From Scatosoma sp045613545 (lineage in GTDB: Bacteria > Bacillota > Clostridia > Christensenellales > Borkfalkiaceae), in the NCBI GenBank assembly GCA_045613545.1, contig JAZLBD010000009.1:62001-126000 (forward strand): a stretch of 64,000 nucleotides of DNA. Direction: 5' to 3'. Within the stretch, counting starts at the first letter, position 1. Each line of letters opens with the position of its first letter. Below the pieces are notes generated by a model. The model was not told the origin of the DNA. It saw only the letters and a program-made list of their open reading frames with translations, and made no database searches. The position numbers and the translations under genes were made by a program. Below are positions 16,753-26,035 of the stretch, piece by piece.

Positions 16753-16787
16753 GTATAAAACAAAACGTTTTTAGGAGATTTTCTGCA

Positions 16788-17165
16788 ATGACTAACTTCA
16801 AATTTGGTGCAAATCATAACGAAAACGGTAAGGTCGTGTATAACGTCGGCATTATAAACGGAATCGTGGCGCTTGCCGTAAACGAAGTGGAAGGCGCAAC
16901 GCTTGCGCCGAGCAAAAAGCACGGTATTAGTTTATTCATTGAAAAAGACGGCGTCTACGTGGACGTATCGGTGATCGTTCAATACGGACACAACGTTCCC
17001 GAGCTGGCTTATCGTATTCAACAATCTGTCAAAAATAGCGTGGAAAATATGACGCGCTATAAAGTTGCCAAGGTGGACGTTCATATCCAAGACGTCGTGT
17101 TTGATTTGCCTTCCAATGCGCAACCCTCCGCAGAAGAACAGAAAACGGAATCGGAAGAGGTGTAA
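16788..17165 (+). CDS. Asp23/Gls24 family protein
   Basis: 125 residues with the family core: NVGIINGIVALAVNEVEGA near the N-terminus, then GVYVDVSVIVQYGHNVPELAYRIQQSVKNSVENMT and VAKVDVHIQDVVF. Members of this family in Firmicutes are small cytosolic or membrane-associated envelope-stress proteins. The copy upstream of nusB is a standard clostridial arrangement whose function is not settled. AGGAG is placed well before ATG 16788. Confidence 0.93.
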   Translation: MTNFKFGANHNENGKVVYNVGIINGIVALAVNEVEGATLAPSKKHGISLFIEKDGVYVDVSVIVQYGHNVPELAYRIQQSVKNSVENMTRYKVAKVDVHIQDVVFDLPSNAQPSAEEQKTESEEV

Positions 17166-17231
17166 GATTGCCCTTTTAATCCCTTGGCGTTCCTTTCGTT
17201 TAGAGGATTACATTTTACGGAGATTTATCAT

Positions 17232-17630
17232 ATGAGAACTCAAGCAAGAGAAGCCGCGTTAAATATTATTTTTGCAGAACAATTTAACAAGGAACAAACC
17301 GACTCTTTTCAACAACGCGTATTCAAAAATATCGACTTGAAACGGGAAGAAGATATCATTTTTGCAAGCGATTTGCTCAATTGCGTTCACGAAAACCAAG
17401 TAGATTTAGAGAAAAAGATCGACGATGCTTGTCATCATTATCACGTGGATCGTATCAATCCGATGGATAAGACGATTTTGCTAATTGCAATGGCGGAAAT
17501 TTGTTATTTTGGGAATATTCCCGCCGTCGTTTCCGTTTCGGAGGCGGCGGCCCTTGCGAAAAAATATTCTAGCGAGATGAGTGTGGATTTCGTACACGGC
17601 GTTTTGGCGGGTTTTATCAATCAAAAGTGA
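17232..17630 (+). CDS. nusB: Transcription antitermination factor NusB
   Basis: 132 residues, all-helical NusB fold that binds boxA RNA with NusE/S10 and helps read through rRNA operons. Signature parts: RTQAREAALNIIFAEQF at the start and the C-terminal DKTILLIAMAEICYFGNIPAVVSVSEAAALAKKYS. ATG 17232 is chosen over an upstream in-frame ATG (17184) because CGGAGA is 9 bases away and the protein then starts with the family's MR..AREAAL. Confidence 0.95.
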   Translation: MRTQAREAALNIIFAEQFNKEQTDSFQQRVFKNIDLKREEDIIFASDLLNCVHENQVDLEKKIDDACHHYHVDRINPMDKTILLIAMAEICYFGNIPAVVSVSEAAALAKKYSSEMSVDFVHGVLAGFINQK

Positions 17631-17642
17631 GGAGCAATACCA

Positions 17643-18482
17643 ATGAAGATTATGGACGGGAAAGCTTTGGCGAGTAAAATGCGCTTGGAGCTGAAAACCA
17701 AAATAGAGGAGCTAAAAGCAAAGATTGGTCTTGCGGTGGTGCTCGTGGGAGAAGACCCCGCCTCGCAAGTGTACGTTCGAAATAAAATACGTGGATGTGA
17801 AGAGGTAGGAATTACCTCTTTTTCCCATTTTCTTCCCAAAGACGCTTCGCAAGAAGAACTGGAAAAGCTACTGGAAACCCTTGCATGCGACGAAAAGGTA
17901 CACGGGATTTTATTACAACTTCCGTTGCCCAAACATCTAAACACGGCGTCGGCTTTAGCGAAAATTCCCTTCGAAAAGGACGTGGACGGGTTTTGCGCGG
18001 AAAACGTCGGAAAGCTTGTTAAAAAAGAGGACGCGTGTATCGCTTGTACTCCGTTCGGCGTAATGAAAATGTTGGAAGACGCGGGGGTTGACGTTTGTGG
18101 AAAACACGCGGTCGTTTTAGGGAGAAGTGAAACGGTAGGGAAACCGATGGCTCTTCTTTTGCTCAACGCAAACGCGACGGTGACGGTTTGCCACAGTAAA
18201 ACGCAAAACTTGAAAGAACATTGTTTGCAAGCGGATATTTTGGTTTCTGCAATCGGTAAGGCGAAGTTTGTGACGGCGAATATGGTGAAAGATGGAGCCA
18301 TCGTCGTGGACGTAGGAATCAACCGCGACGAAAACGGAAAACTCTGCGGAGACGTGGATTTTGAAAGGGTAAAAGAGAAAGTTTCGTTGATTTCGCCCGT
18401 CCCCGGTGGGGTTGGACCGATGACGATCACGATGCTACTGTACAACACCTTCCTTGCTTGGAGACGGAGAGAAGGACGCTAA
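17643..18482 (+). CDS. folD: Bifunctional methylene-THF dehydrogenase/cyclohydrolase
   Basis: 279 residues. Interconverts 5,10-methylene-THF, methenyl-THF and 10-formyl-THF in the cytosol. Motifs: VVLVGEDPASQVYVRNK with the catalytic Lys region, GILLQLPLPKHL, DVDGFCAENVGKL, the NADP-binding VVLGRSETVGKPMALLLL and the C-terminal PVPGGVGPMTI. GAGG precedes ATG 17643. Its TAA overlaps the ATG of ispA by one base. The xseA/xseB pair often found at this spot in Firmicutes is missing here. Confidence 0.96.
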   Translation: MKIMDGKALASKMRLELKTKIEELKAKIGLAVVLVGEDPASQVYVRNKIRGCEEVGITSFSHFLPKDASQEELEKLLETLACDEKVHGILLQLPLPKHLNTASALAKIPFEKDVDGFCAENVGKLVKKEDACIACTPFGVMKMLEDAGVDVCGKHAVVLGRSETVGKPMALLLLNANATVTVCHSKTQNLKEHCLQADILVSAIGKAKFVTANMVKDGAIVVDVGINRDENGKLCGDVDFERVKEKVSLISPVPGGVGPMTITMLLYNTFLAWRRREGR

Positions 18483-19360
18483 TGAATTTCAAAGCTCGAT
18501 ACGACGAATATTTACACGTTTTTAACGACTATTTGACCGAATGGTGCAATCATTTAACCACACGTCCCAACCTGTTAGGGGAAAGCATGACGTACAGTCT
18601 TTCTTGCGGTGGGAAACGTATTCGGCCGGTGCTTATGCTTGCCGTATCCGACCTTTTGGGCGTGGAAAGAAGTAGAGTATTGCCTTTTGCGCTCGCGTTG
18701 GAAATGATTCACACTTATTCGCTCATCCACGACGATTTGCCGGCGATGGACGGCGACGATTACCGCCGTGGACAACCCTCGAATCATAAGGTTTTTGGGG
18801 AAGGGAATGCCGTTTTAGCCGGCGACGCCCTTCTAAACACCGCATATTCCATTTGCTTCCAACAATGGGTGAAAGATCCCGCTTGTGTTCGCGCGGGAGA
18901 ACTTCTTTGCGAAAGCGCAGGGATTTTTGGTATGATCGCAGGGCAGTCCGCCGACCTATCCTTTACGGGAAAGCAAGCGGATATGACCGAGGAAGATTTG
19001 CTGTATATATACGAGCATAAAACGGGAAAATTATTGTCGGCGCCCATCTTGATTTCGTCTATTTTGTCTGGCGATAAATATTATTTAGAGCTTGAAAAAT
19101 TCGGGCGCTATTTAGGGCTTTTGTTTCAAATTACCGACGATATTTTGGACGTGGAGGGGAAATTTTCCAAGCTTGGCAAGACGGTGGGTAAAGACGAGCG
19201 AGAGGAGAAGTTTACGAGCGTTCGGTTGTACGGCTTAAACGGGGCGAAAATTCGCGCGGATATATACGCGCAAGAGGCTTGCGTAATTTTGGACGGATTA
19301 GACGTCGATACGTCCTTTTTAAGCGATTTGATTGAATATATACGAAATCGAGAAAATTAA
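18482..19360 (+). CDS. ispA: Polyprenyl (farnesyl/geranyl) diphosphate synthase
   Basis: 292 residues. Condenses IPP with allylic diphosphates. First Asp-rich motif DDLPAMD in the short-chain bacterial form, GGKRIRP before it, the GQSADLSF segment, and second Asp motif DDILD (QITDDILDVEG). With dxs next door and ispH-S1 at 10 kb it forms part of isoprenoid synthesis. ATG 18482 overlaps the folD stop; GAGAAGGA lies upstream inside folD. Confidence 0.94.
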   Translation: MNFKARYDEYLHVFNDYLTEWCNHLTTRPNLLGESMTYSLSCGGKRIRPVLMLAVSDLLGVERSRVLPFALALEMIHTYSLIHDDLPAMDGDDYRRGQPSNHKVFGEGNAVLAGDALLNTAYSICFQQWVKDPACVRAGELLCESAGIFGMIAGQSADLSFTGKQADMTEEDLLYIYEHKTGKLLSAPILISSILSGDKYYLELEKFGRYLGLLFQITDDILDVEGKFSKLGKTVGKDEREEKFTSVRLYGLNGAKIRADIYAQEACVILDGLDVDTSFLSDLIEYIRNREN

Positions 19361-19376
19361 TCAAGAGGGAAACGGT

Positions 19377-21101
19377 ATGTTGCAAGGGTTTCAACCCAAC
19401 GATATAAAAACGTACACAAAAGAACAACTGGAGGCGCTTGCAGGCAAGCTCCGTAAAGTAATTTTTGATACGGTCACGGCAAACGGCGGACACCTCGCCT
19501 CCAATTTAGGCGTGGTGGAAACGATCGTCGCTCTTTGCTATACTTTCGATTTCCCCAATGATAAAATCGTGTTTGACGTAGGGCATCAATGCTATCCGTA
19601 TAAGCTTTTAACAGGTCGCTACGACCGTTTTAATACGCTACGCCAAAAGGACGGAATCGCAGGGTTTCCAAAGCGTAAAGAAAGCGAATATGACTGCTAC
19701 GATACGGGACACGCCGGAACGGCGCTCTCGGTGGCGTTAGGCATAGCCAAAGCGCGTGACTTAAAAGGCGAAAACTTTGACGTTATCGCTTTCGTGGGCG
19801 ACGGGTCGTTCAATAACGGCCTTATTTACGAGGCGCTCAACAGCTTAAAAATTTTGAATACGCGCGTGCTTCTCGTCTTGAACGACAACGGCATGTCGAT
19901 TTCTCCGACGGTGGGCGGTATGCACGATATTTTGTCGGGGATTCAAGATGGGGATCGCGGGGAAAAAATTAAACTGTTGGAAAGTTTTTCCCTCGATTAC
20001 GTCGGCGTAAAAGACGGCAACGACGTCGAAGAGATGTTAAGCGCGTTGCGTGAAGCGAAAAATCGCTTGCAACAGCGATCGGTTTTATTGCATATCGTCA
20101 CGAAAAAGGGGAAAGGCTACGAATTTAGCGAGGAACACCCTTGTAATTCGCACGGCGTTTCGAAATCTAACGATGCGCAAGAGGTGGAATATTCTGCCGT
20201 CTTTGGAAAATGCTTGCAAAATATGGCGAGAAAGGACGATCGGATCGTAGCAGTGACGGCGGCAATGACGGATAGTTTAGGGCTTTCTCCGTTTTTTGAA
20301 GAGTTTCCGTCGCGGGCGTTTGACGTGAGTATTTGCGAAGAGAACGCATGCGTTCTTGCCTCTGCTATGGCAACCCAAGGACTCAAACCGTATTACGCGA
20401 TCTATTCAACCTTTTTACAACGCTCTTTCGACGAAATCGTGCACGACGTCGCAATGCAAGATCTACCCGTCACGTTTTGTATCGATCGCGCGGGGATTTC
20501 CGGAGCAGACGGGGAAACCCATCAAGGAGTTTTCGATATTTCCTATCTTTCTTTAATCCCGAACATAGCGATAGTCGCTCCAAAAGATTTACAAGAATTT
20601 GAGGACTTTTTGGAGTTTAGTCGCACCTTTGAGCATCCGCTAGCGATTCGTTATCCGAGAAGCGGAAAACTTTGCAATTCTTCCGTTCCCTCAAAAATCG
20701 AGCAGGGAAAATGGGAATATTTGCACCAAACGGATTCTTCCAAAGCGACCGTCATCGGTTGTGGAGAACGTTCGATTTCCATCGCAAAAAACGTACGAAA
20801 ACGCTTGCACGTCGACGGTATAGAAGTGGATATTATCAACGGTCGGTTTATAAAACCGTTAGATGAAAAGATGCTTTCTTCTCTTAAAACGAGTCTCGTT
20901 TTAACGATTGAGGACAATGTGAAAAAGGGTGGTTTTGGCGAGGCAGTACAAACGTATTTGACGGAAAACAATCCGATCCCTTGTAAGGTGTTTGGGTATA
21001 AAGACGCCTTTATTAAGCAAGGGTGCGTCTCTGAACTGCAAAAAGAATACGGCGTAAACGAAGAAGAAATTTACGCCTACGTCAAGGAAAAACTCGTATG
21101 A
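19377..21101 (+). CDS. dxs: 1-deoxy-D-xylulose-5-phosphate synthase
   Basis: 574 residues, the thiamine diphosphate enzyme that starts the MEP pathway from pyruvate and glyceraldehyde 3-phosphate. Seen: GHLASNLGVVE, DVGHQCYPYKLLTGR, the ThDP motif VGDGSFNNGL...LNDN (about 139-175), and the C-terminal transketolase domain with HQGVFDISYLS and PKD. It is shorter than the Escherichia enzyme (about 620) because surface loops are reduced. ATG 19377 has AAGAGGG 7 bases upstream; in-frame starts inside ispA lack one. Confidence 0.95.
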   Translation: MLQGFQPNDIKTYTKEQLEALAGKLRKVIFDTVTANGGHLASNLGVVETIVALCYTFDFPNDKIVFDVGHQCYPYKLLTGRYDRFNTLRQKDGIAGFPKRKESEYDCYDTGHAGTALSVALGIAKARDLKGENFDVIAFVGDGSFNNGLIYEALNSLKILNTRVLLVLNDNGMSISPTVGGMHDILSGIQDGDRGEKIKLLESFSLDYVGVKDGNDVEEMLSALREAKNRLQQRSVLLHIVTKKGKGYEFSEEHPCNSHGVSKSNDAQEVEYSAVFGKCLQNMARKDDRIVAVTAAMTDSLGLSPFFEEFPSRAFDVSICEENACVLASAMATQGLKPYYAIYSTFLQRSFDEIVHDVAMQDLPVTFCIDRAGISGADGETHQGVFDISYLSLIPNIAIVAPKDLQEFEDFLEFSRTFEHPLAIRYPRSGKLCNSSVPSKIEQGKWEYLHQTDSSKATVIGCGERSISIAKNVRKRLHVDGIEVDIINGRFIKPLDEKMLSSLKTSLVLTIEDNVKKGGFGEAVQTYLTENNPIPCKVFGYKDAFIKQGCVSELQKEYGVNEEEIYAYVKEKLV

Positions 21102-21883
21102 GAGCGGATAAATTTTTGGCAAACCGCTTTTCCTCTCGAACGAAAGCATCGGAAGAAATCGAGAGAGGGCGCGTGCTTGTCAACGGAAAAACCATTCGTC
21201 CCAAAGACGACGTCAAAGAGACGGACGAAATCGTGATTTTACAAGACGAAGCGACGTTCGTTTCCAACGGCGGACATAAGTTAATGCGGGCAAAAGAACG
21301 CTTTTCGCTTGATTTTACAGGGCTCGTTTGCGTAGATATAGGGGCGAGCACCGGTGGTTTTACCGATTGTCTACTCCAAGGTGACGCAAAAAAAGTATAC
21401 GCCGTAGACGTTGGGGTCAGTCAACTTGACGAGCGTATTTCCACAAGCGAAAAAGTCGTCGTAATGGATCATACGAACGCGCGATATTTGCAAAAAGAAG
21501 ATTTCTTGGAAAAGATCGACCTCGTCGTCACGGACGTCAGTTTTATTTCTCTCCGCTTGATTTTTCCATCCATTGCAACGATTTTAGGAGAACCCGGGGA
21601 GGCGATCGTGCTTGTGAAACCGCAATTTGAGAGCGAAGGTAAGCATATCGGCAAAAGCGGAATCGTGCATACGAGCGCGCACGTAAAAATCGTGGAGAAA
21701 GTATTTTCCTACGCCTTGGAAAACGGATTGTATCCACATGCGATCGTCAACGCGCCCGTAAGAAAAAATAAAAACGTAGAGTACGTTGTACGGCTGAAAA
21801 AACAACCGTGCAATCAAACGAATAAACTGCTTCAAGAAGTAGAGCACATGGTGAAAGATTATTCGCTAGGCATTCTTGAATAA
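21098..21883 (+). CDS. tlyA: TlyA-family rRNA 2'-O-methyltransferase
   Basis: 261 residues: an N-terminal S4 RNA-binding domain (MRADKFLANRFSSRTKASEEIERGRVLVNG) and an RrmJ-like methyltransferase with SAM site CVDIGASTGGFTDCLL. TlyA proteins methylate rRNA (C1409/C1920 in mycobacteria); which site is used here is unknown. The gene overlaps dxs by ATGA. The dxs-tlyA-nadK-argR-recN order is a classic Firmicute cluster. Confidence 0.94.
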   Translation: MRADKFLANRFSSRTKASEEIERGRVLVNGKTIRPKDDVKETDEIVILQDEATFVSNGGHKLMRAKERFSLDFTGLVCVDIGASTGGFTDCLLQGDAKKVYAVDVGVSQLDERISTSEKVVVMDHTNARYLQKEDFLEKIDLVVTDVSFISLRLIFPSIATILGEPGEAIVLVKPQFESEGKHIGKSGIVHTSAHVKIVEKVFSYALENGLYPHAIVNAPVRKNKNVEYVVRLKKQPCNQTNKLLQEVEHMVKDYSLGILE

Positions 21884-21893
21884 GGTGGTGCGT

Positions 21894-22691
21894 ATGATAA
21901 TCGGTATCTATGAAAATCTTGATAAAATGGAAAGCGAACGGGTGCGTACGGCGTTCGTCGATTTGCTTTGTTCGGCAGGTCATACGACGAAAGTGTTCGG
22001 CGTAGGCGAACCGATCTCTAAGGTGGATATTTTGATCGTTTTAGGCGGTGACGGTACGATTTTACATATCGTCGAACAGCTGGAAAACAAAGAAATTCCC
22101 ATCGTTGGCATCAATTACGGGCATTTGGGCTTTTTAACGGAGTTTGAACGTGGCGAAGAGAGAAAAGTTCTCGCGTTTTTAGACGATTTTTCCCAAGGAA
22201 AAACGACCTCCCTTCTTCGAACGATGTTGGAAGTAAAGGTCAACGGCGCAACGTATTTCGCGCTCAACGAGGTATCGCTACAAAGAAATTTTACCGACGT
22301 TCATTCGAAAATTATGCATACGACGGTTAAGCTCGACGAGGAAGAAATGCTTTCGTTTTTAGGAGACGGCGCTATATTATGCACGCCTACGGGCTCAACG
22401 GCGTATTCTCTCTCGGCGGGTGGCGCGATTTTAGATCCTAAAGCGCCCGTGTTTATGTTGACGCCGATTTGCTCCTTTTCCTTACACGCAAGACCGATGG
22501 TCGTGCGCGACGACGGGGTTTTGGAAGTAGAATGTGGACAGTCCTCCGCCGTTTTATTGATTGACGGGAAAATGATAACGGATATTCGCGAAGGGGAGAA
22601 GGTCGTAATACGAAAATCCCCGATTATGATTGATTTTCCGCTTGGAAAGCAATCAAGTTTTTATCAAAAAGTTTGTAAGAAATTAAAATGA
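21894..22691 (+). CDS. nadK: NAD kinase
   Basis: 265 residues. Phosphorylates NAD to NADP. The GGDGT motif sits in VLGGDGTILHIVE, followed by GINYGHLGFLTEF, the conserved NEVSLQR, and TPTGSTAYSLSAGGAILDP. ATG 21894 is chosen because AAGGTGGTG ends 3 bases before it; an ATG at 21876 inside tlyA lacks a site. Confidence 0.95.
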   Translation: MIIGIYENLDKMESERVRTAFVDLLCSAGHTTKVFGVGEPISKVDILIVLGGDGTILHIVEQLENKEIPIVGINYGHLGFLTEFERGEERKVLAFLDDFSQGKTTSLLRTMLEVKVNGATYFALNEVSLQRNFTDVHSKIMHTTVKLDEEEMLSFLGDGAILCTPTGSTAYSLSAGGAILDPKAPVFMLTPICSFSLHARPMVVRDDGVLEVECGQSSAVLLIDGKMITDIREGEKVVIRKSPIMIDFPLGKQSSFYQKVCKKLK

Positions 22692-22723
22692 GCTGGGAAA
22701 ATATAAGACTATAGGAGAAAATT

Positions 22724-23176
22724 ATGTTGAGAACATCCAGACACGCGAAGATTTTGGAGATTATTACGCGCCAAGAGGTCGAAACGCAAGAAGAGCTTTG
22801 CACAGAGCTTGAAAAATTGAATTTCGTCGTCACGCAAGCAACGATTTCCCGTGATATTCGCGATTTGAGACTCTTTAAGGTTGCAGGGGTGACGAAAAAA
22901 TATCGCTACGCCTACCTCAAGGATTCGGAGGGGGAAATTTCCTCTAAAATGCGCAACTTGTTCCGTGACTGCGTTTTGAGTGTGAAAACGGCGCAAAATT
23001 TAGTCGTTATCAAAACGATGTCGGGGAACGGATCCAACGCCGGCTCGGTTGTGGACAAGTTAAATTATTCGGAAGTCGTCGGTTCCGTTGCGGGTGACGA
23101 TACTCTTTTGATTATTTGTCAAGACAACGATAGTGCAACGACGATTGCGGAAAAAATCAACGATTTTTTGAAATGA
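22724..23176 (+). CDS. argR: Arginine repressor ArgR/AhrC
   Basis: 150 residues. N-terminal winged helix-turn-helix with VTQATISRDIRDLRLFKV and C-terminal hexamerisation and arginine-binding domain with VVGSVAGDDTLLIIC, matching the family's G-T/S-x-AGDDT loop. It represses arginine synthesis and activates catabolism. AGGAG precedes ATG 22724. Its place before recN is conserved in Firmicutes, so it need not act on neighbours. Confidence 0.94.
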   Translation: MLRTSRHAKILEIITRQEVETQEELCTELEKLNFVVTQATISRDIRDLRLFKVAGVTKKYRYAYLKDSEGEISSKMRNLFRDCVLSVKTAQNLVVIKTMSGNGSNAGSVVDKLNYSEVVGSVAGDDTLLIICQDNDSATTIAEKINDFLK

Positions 23177-23194
23177 CGTAAGAGGGGATTTGTC

Positions 23195-24892
23195 GTGCTT
23201 TCCAAGATTACAATCAAAAACGTCGCACTCATTGAGAGCGCGGAAATTTCTTTCCACGACGGATTGAACGTTCTTTCGGGGGAGACGGGCGCGGGTAAAT
23301 CGGTTTTACTCGAATCCGTCAATTTCGTTTTGGGCGCAAAGGCCGACCGAACGATGATTCGTCACGGAGAGTCGGAATGTATGGTCAAGGCCGAATTCAT
23401 CCTCCCCGAGGATAGCCTTGCGGTTGCCGTTTTGCGAGAAATGGATATTGATTCCGATGGAGAAATTATCATTTCGAGAAAGTTCAACGACGCGGGCAAA
23501 AGCGCTATAAAAATCAACGGAAACACCGTGACGGCGTCCATGCTTCGGTCGGTCACGGACGCCTTGGTTGACGTGCACGGACAAAGCGAACATTTCTATT
23601 TATTGTCGGAGCAAAACCAACTCAAAACCCTCGACGACGTCGTGGGGACGGAATTACTTCCCCTTAAAGAAGAATTGCAAGAGAAAACAACTTCGCTAAA
23701 AGAGGTTATAAAACAGATCGAAAAGCTTGGTGGCGACGAGGCGTCTAGGGGGCGTCGATTGGATTTATTGCGCTATGAAATCGACGAAATCGAGCGCGTT
23801 GCCTTGCAAGAGGGCGAAGAGGAAGCGTTAAAAGCAAAACGCAACAAGATCAACCATATGGAAAAAATCCTCGCTTCGCTTGGCGAAGCGTCGGCAATCT
23901 TTTCTGGAGACGGCGGTCTTTACGACGCCTTATACGCTCTGAAACGTTCTCTTCGCTCTATAGAAAAACTCGACGAGGAATACGCTGGTTTGTCTGAACG
24001 CTTAGAAAACTTGCAATCGGAGGCAGAAGATATTGGACAAACCGTTCAAGACTTGCATAGCAACCTTTATTTTGACGAAGGCGAAGCGGAGGAGATAGAA
24101 TCTCGCTTGGATGCAATACAAGCCTTACAACGGAAATACGGGCCGAATAAAGAGGCGGTGGACGCCTATTTGCAAACGATACGAGAAGAGTTTGATTTGT
24201 TGTCTGATTGCGAGGGGCAATTTGCAAAATTGAACAAGCAAAAAGAAAAACTCGGCGAAAACATCTATACGATTTGTCAAGCAATTACCCGTTTACGCAA
24301 AGAAAAGGGCAAGGATTTTTGCAAGAGAGTGAGCGAGGAACTCGCCAGCCTCAATATACCTCACGCGCGATGTGAGATTTTGTTCGAAGATTACGATCCT
24401 AAAGACGTGTTCCGCGCGACGAATAGCGGTTTAGACGTAATTTCTTTCCAATTCTCTGCGAACGTCGGCGAACCGTTAAAACCGCTGAGTAAAATTATAA
24501 GCGGTGGCGAAATGAGTCGGTTTATGCTCGCGATGAAAACGCAATGCGCGTCATGGAACGGAATTTCTACCTATATATTCGACGAGATCGACGCGGGTAT
24601 TAGCGGAAAAACGGCAAAGGTCGTTGCTGAGAAATTTGCGCAAATTGCTACGAACACGCAAATCATTTGCGTATCACACTTGGCGCAAATTTCGGCGATG
24701 AGCGATCGGTCGATTCTTATTGAAAAGCAGGAAACGGACGGAAAAACCAAAACCTTTATCCGCGTTTTGGACGAGGCGGAAAAACGCGCGGAGGTCATTC
24801 GTTTACTCGGCGGAGAATTACAAGACGATTTTGCGAAGTTACATGCAGAGGAGCTTATCAAAAAAGCGAACGAATATAAAGAAGCGCTATAA
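23195..24892 (+). CDS. recN: DNA repair protein RecN
   Basis: 565 residues, SMC-like ATPase of double-strand break repair. Walker A GETGAGKSVLLESV at about residue 30, long coiled-coil arms in the middle (about 150-360), the signature ISGGEMSRFMLAMK and Walker B TYIFDEIDAGISG, followed by HLAQISAMSD. The start is GTG 23195, with AAGAGGGG 8 bases upstream. Last gene of the cluster begun at asp23. SOS control cannot be judged because no clear LexA box precedes it. Confidence 0.95.
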   Translation: MLSKITIKNVALIESAEISFHDGLNVLSGETGAGKSVLLESVNFVLGAKADRTMIRHGESECMVKAEFILPEDSLAVAVLREMDIDSDGEIIISRKFNDAGKSAIKINGNTVTASMLRSVTDALVDVHGQSEHFYLLSEQNQLKTLDDVVGTELLPLKEELQEKTTSLKEVIKQIEKLGGDEASRGRRLDLLRYEIDEIERVALQEGEEEALKAKRNKINHMEKILASLGEASAIFSGDGGLYDALYALKRSLRSIEKLDEEYAGLSERLENLQSEAEDIGQTVQDLHSNLYFDEGEAEEIESRLDAIQALQRKYGPNKEAVDAYLQTIREEFDLLSDCEGQFAKLNKQKEKLGENIYTICQAITRLRKEKGKDFCKRVSEELASLNIPHARCEILFEDYDPKDVFRATNSGLDVISFQFSANVGEPLKPLSKIISGGEMSRFMLAMKTQCASWNGISTYIFDEIDAGISGKTAKVVAEKFAQIATNTQIICVSHLAQISAMSDRSILIEKQETDGKTKTFIRVLDEAEKRAEVIRLLGGELQDDFAKLHAEELIKKANEYKEAL

Positions 24893-24988
24893 ATAGACAA
24901 AAAATGACAATTTATCCTTCAACTGGATAAGCAAAAAAGAATAGAAACGGCTCGATTTACGCAAATTACCTCATAGCGGAGGAATTTT

Positions 24989-25996
24989 ATGCGAAAATCG
25001 GGCTTTTTATTATTAGCTTTCCTCGCTTTTTCTTCAATGAGTGGGAGTGGGTATATAACCGTTTCCGCCTCTAGTGAAGAAAGGGCGGTTTATATAGGCG
25101 GTATGCCGGCGGGATTTACCCTTTCCACGGGAGGCGTACAAATTATAGGAATAACGGAAGTTTCAACCGATCAAGGAGTAAAGACTCCAGCTTTGAACGC
25201 GGGACTTAAGCCAGGCGACGTCATTCGTAAAGCGAATGGGATCGACGTGCGATCTATCGCCGATTTTAACGAGATTTTAGAGAAAAATAAGGGAAATGCT
25301 CTTACACTAAACGTAAAAAGACAAGAGGAGGAATTGCTTTTAACGGCAAAACCGATGAAAGATATCTCTTCCAAACGCTATAAAATCGGCGTGTTGATCC
25401 GAGATAGCGTATCCGGAGTGGGTACGATTACCTATATAGATCAAAAAACCCACCGATTCGGCGCGTTGGGACACGCAGTTATCGGAGAAGACCAAAAGCT
25501 GTTGGATTCGACAAGCGGAGAGGTACATCCTTGCAGTATTATCGGCGTGACGAAAGGGGTGCGAGGTAAGGCAGGCGAACTTCGTGGAATGTTCCTTGGG
25601 AAAGCGATCGCAAAAGCGGATAAAATATGCGATTGCGGGATTTATGGACAATTAAACGATAATTTCGACTATTCTTCACTCATTGAAAGCGAGGCAGGGC
25701 AATGGAAAGACGTAAAGATGGGGAATGCGTATATTTATTCCACGGTAAACGGAGAATGTCCTAAAAAATATACCGTAGATATCGTAAAAGTTGATAAAAA
25801 CGCGCATTCCAATAAGAATTACGTCATTAAAATTACCGATAAAGAATTGATTTCGCAAACGGGCGGTATCGTGCAAGGGATGAGCGGTAGCCCTATTATA
25901 CAAAACAATAAGGTGATTGGGGCGATCACGCACGTATTCGTCAACGATCCAACAAGAGGGTATGGAATATATATCCAAACGATGTTAAAAGAATAA
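24989..25996 (+). CDS. spoIVB: SpoIVB peptidase
   Basis: 335 residues. Forespore-secreted serine protease (family S55) that starts pro-sigma-K processing in the intermembrane space. N-terminal membrane anchor (LLLAFLAFSSMSGSGYITVSA), a PDZ domain at about 50-120 (GVKTPALNAGLKPGDVIRKANG), and the S55 domain with LGHAVIGEDQ (catalytic His) and the nucleophile Ser in QGMSGSPII. GCGGAGGAATTTT precedes ATG 24989. It follows recN by 96 bases, as in many Bacilli and Clostridia, and normally has its own forespore promoter, which I could not identify. Confidence 0.94.
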   Translation: MRKSGFLLLAFLAFSSMSGSGYITVSASSEERAVYIGGMPAGFTLSTGGVQIIGITEVSTDQGVKTPALNAGLKPGDVIRKANGIDVRSIADFNEILEKNKGNALTLNVKRQEEELLLTAKPMKDISSKRYKIGVLIRDSVSGVGTITYIDQKTHRFGALGHAVIGEDQKLLDSTSGEVHPCSIIGVTKGVRGKAGELRGMFLGKAIAKADKICDCGIYGQLNDNFDYSSLIESEAGQWKDVKMGNAYIYSTVNGECPKKYTVDIVKVDKNAHSNKNYVIKITDKELISQTGGIVQGMSGSPIIQNNKVIGAITHVFVNDPTRGYGIYIQTMLKE

Positions 25997-26035
25997 ATAT
26001 AGCATAATCAAGAGGGGAAATTCATATATAAAGGT

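Noticed and set aside
17621..18448. A 275-codon open frame on the minus strand, fully antisense to folD
   Set aside because: folD on + is unmistakable by motifs; the antisense frame is Ser/Thr/Pro-rich with no family resemblance and no ribosome binding site, as expected of a shadow.
24912..24930. Small hairpin (TTATCC/GGATAA) between recN and spoIVB as a terminator
   Set aside because: Only 6 bp and no T run.
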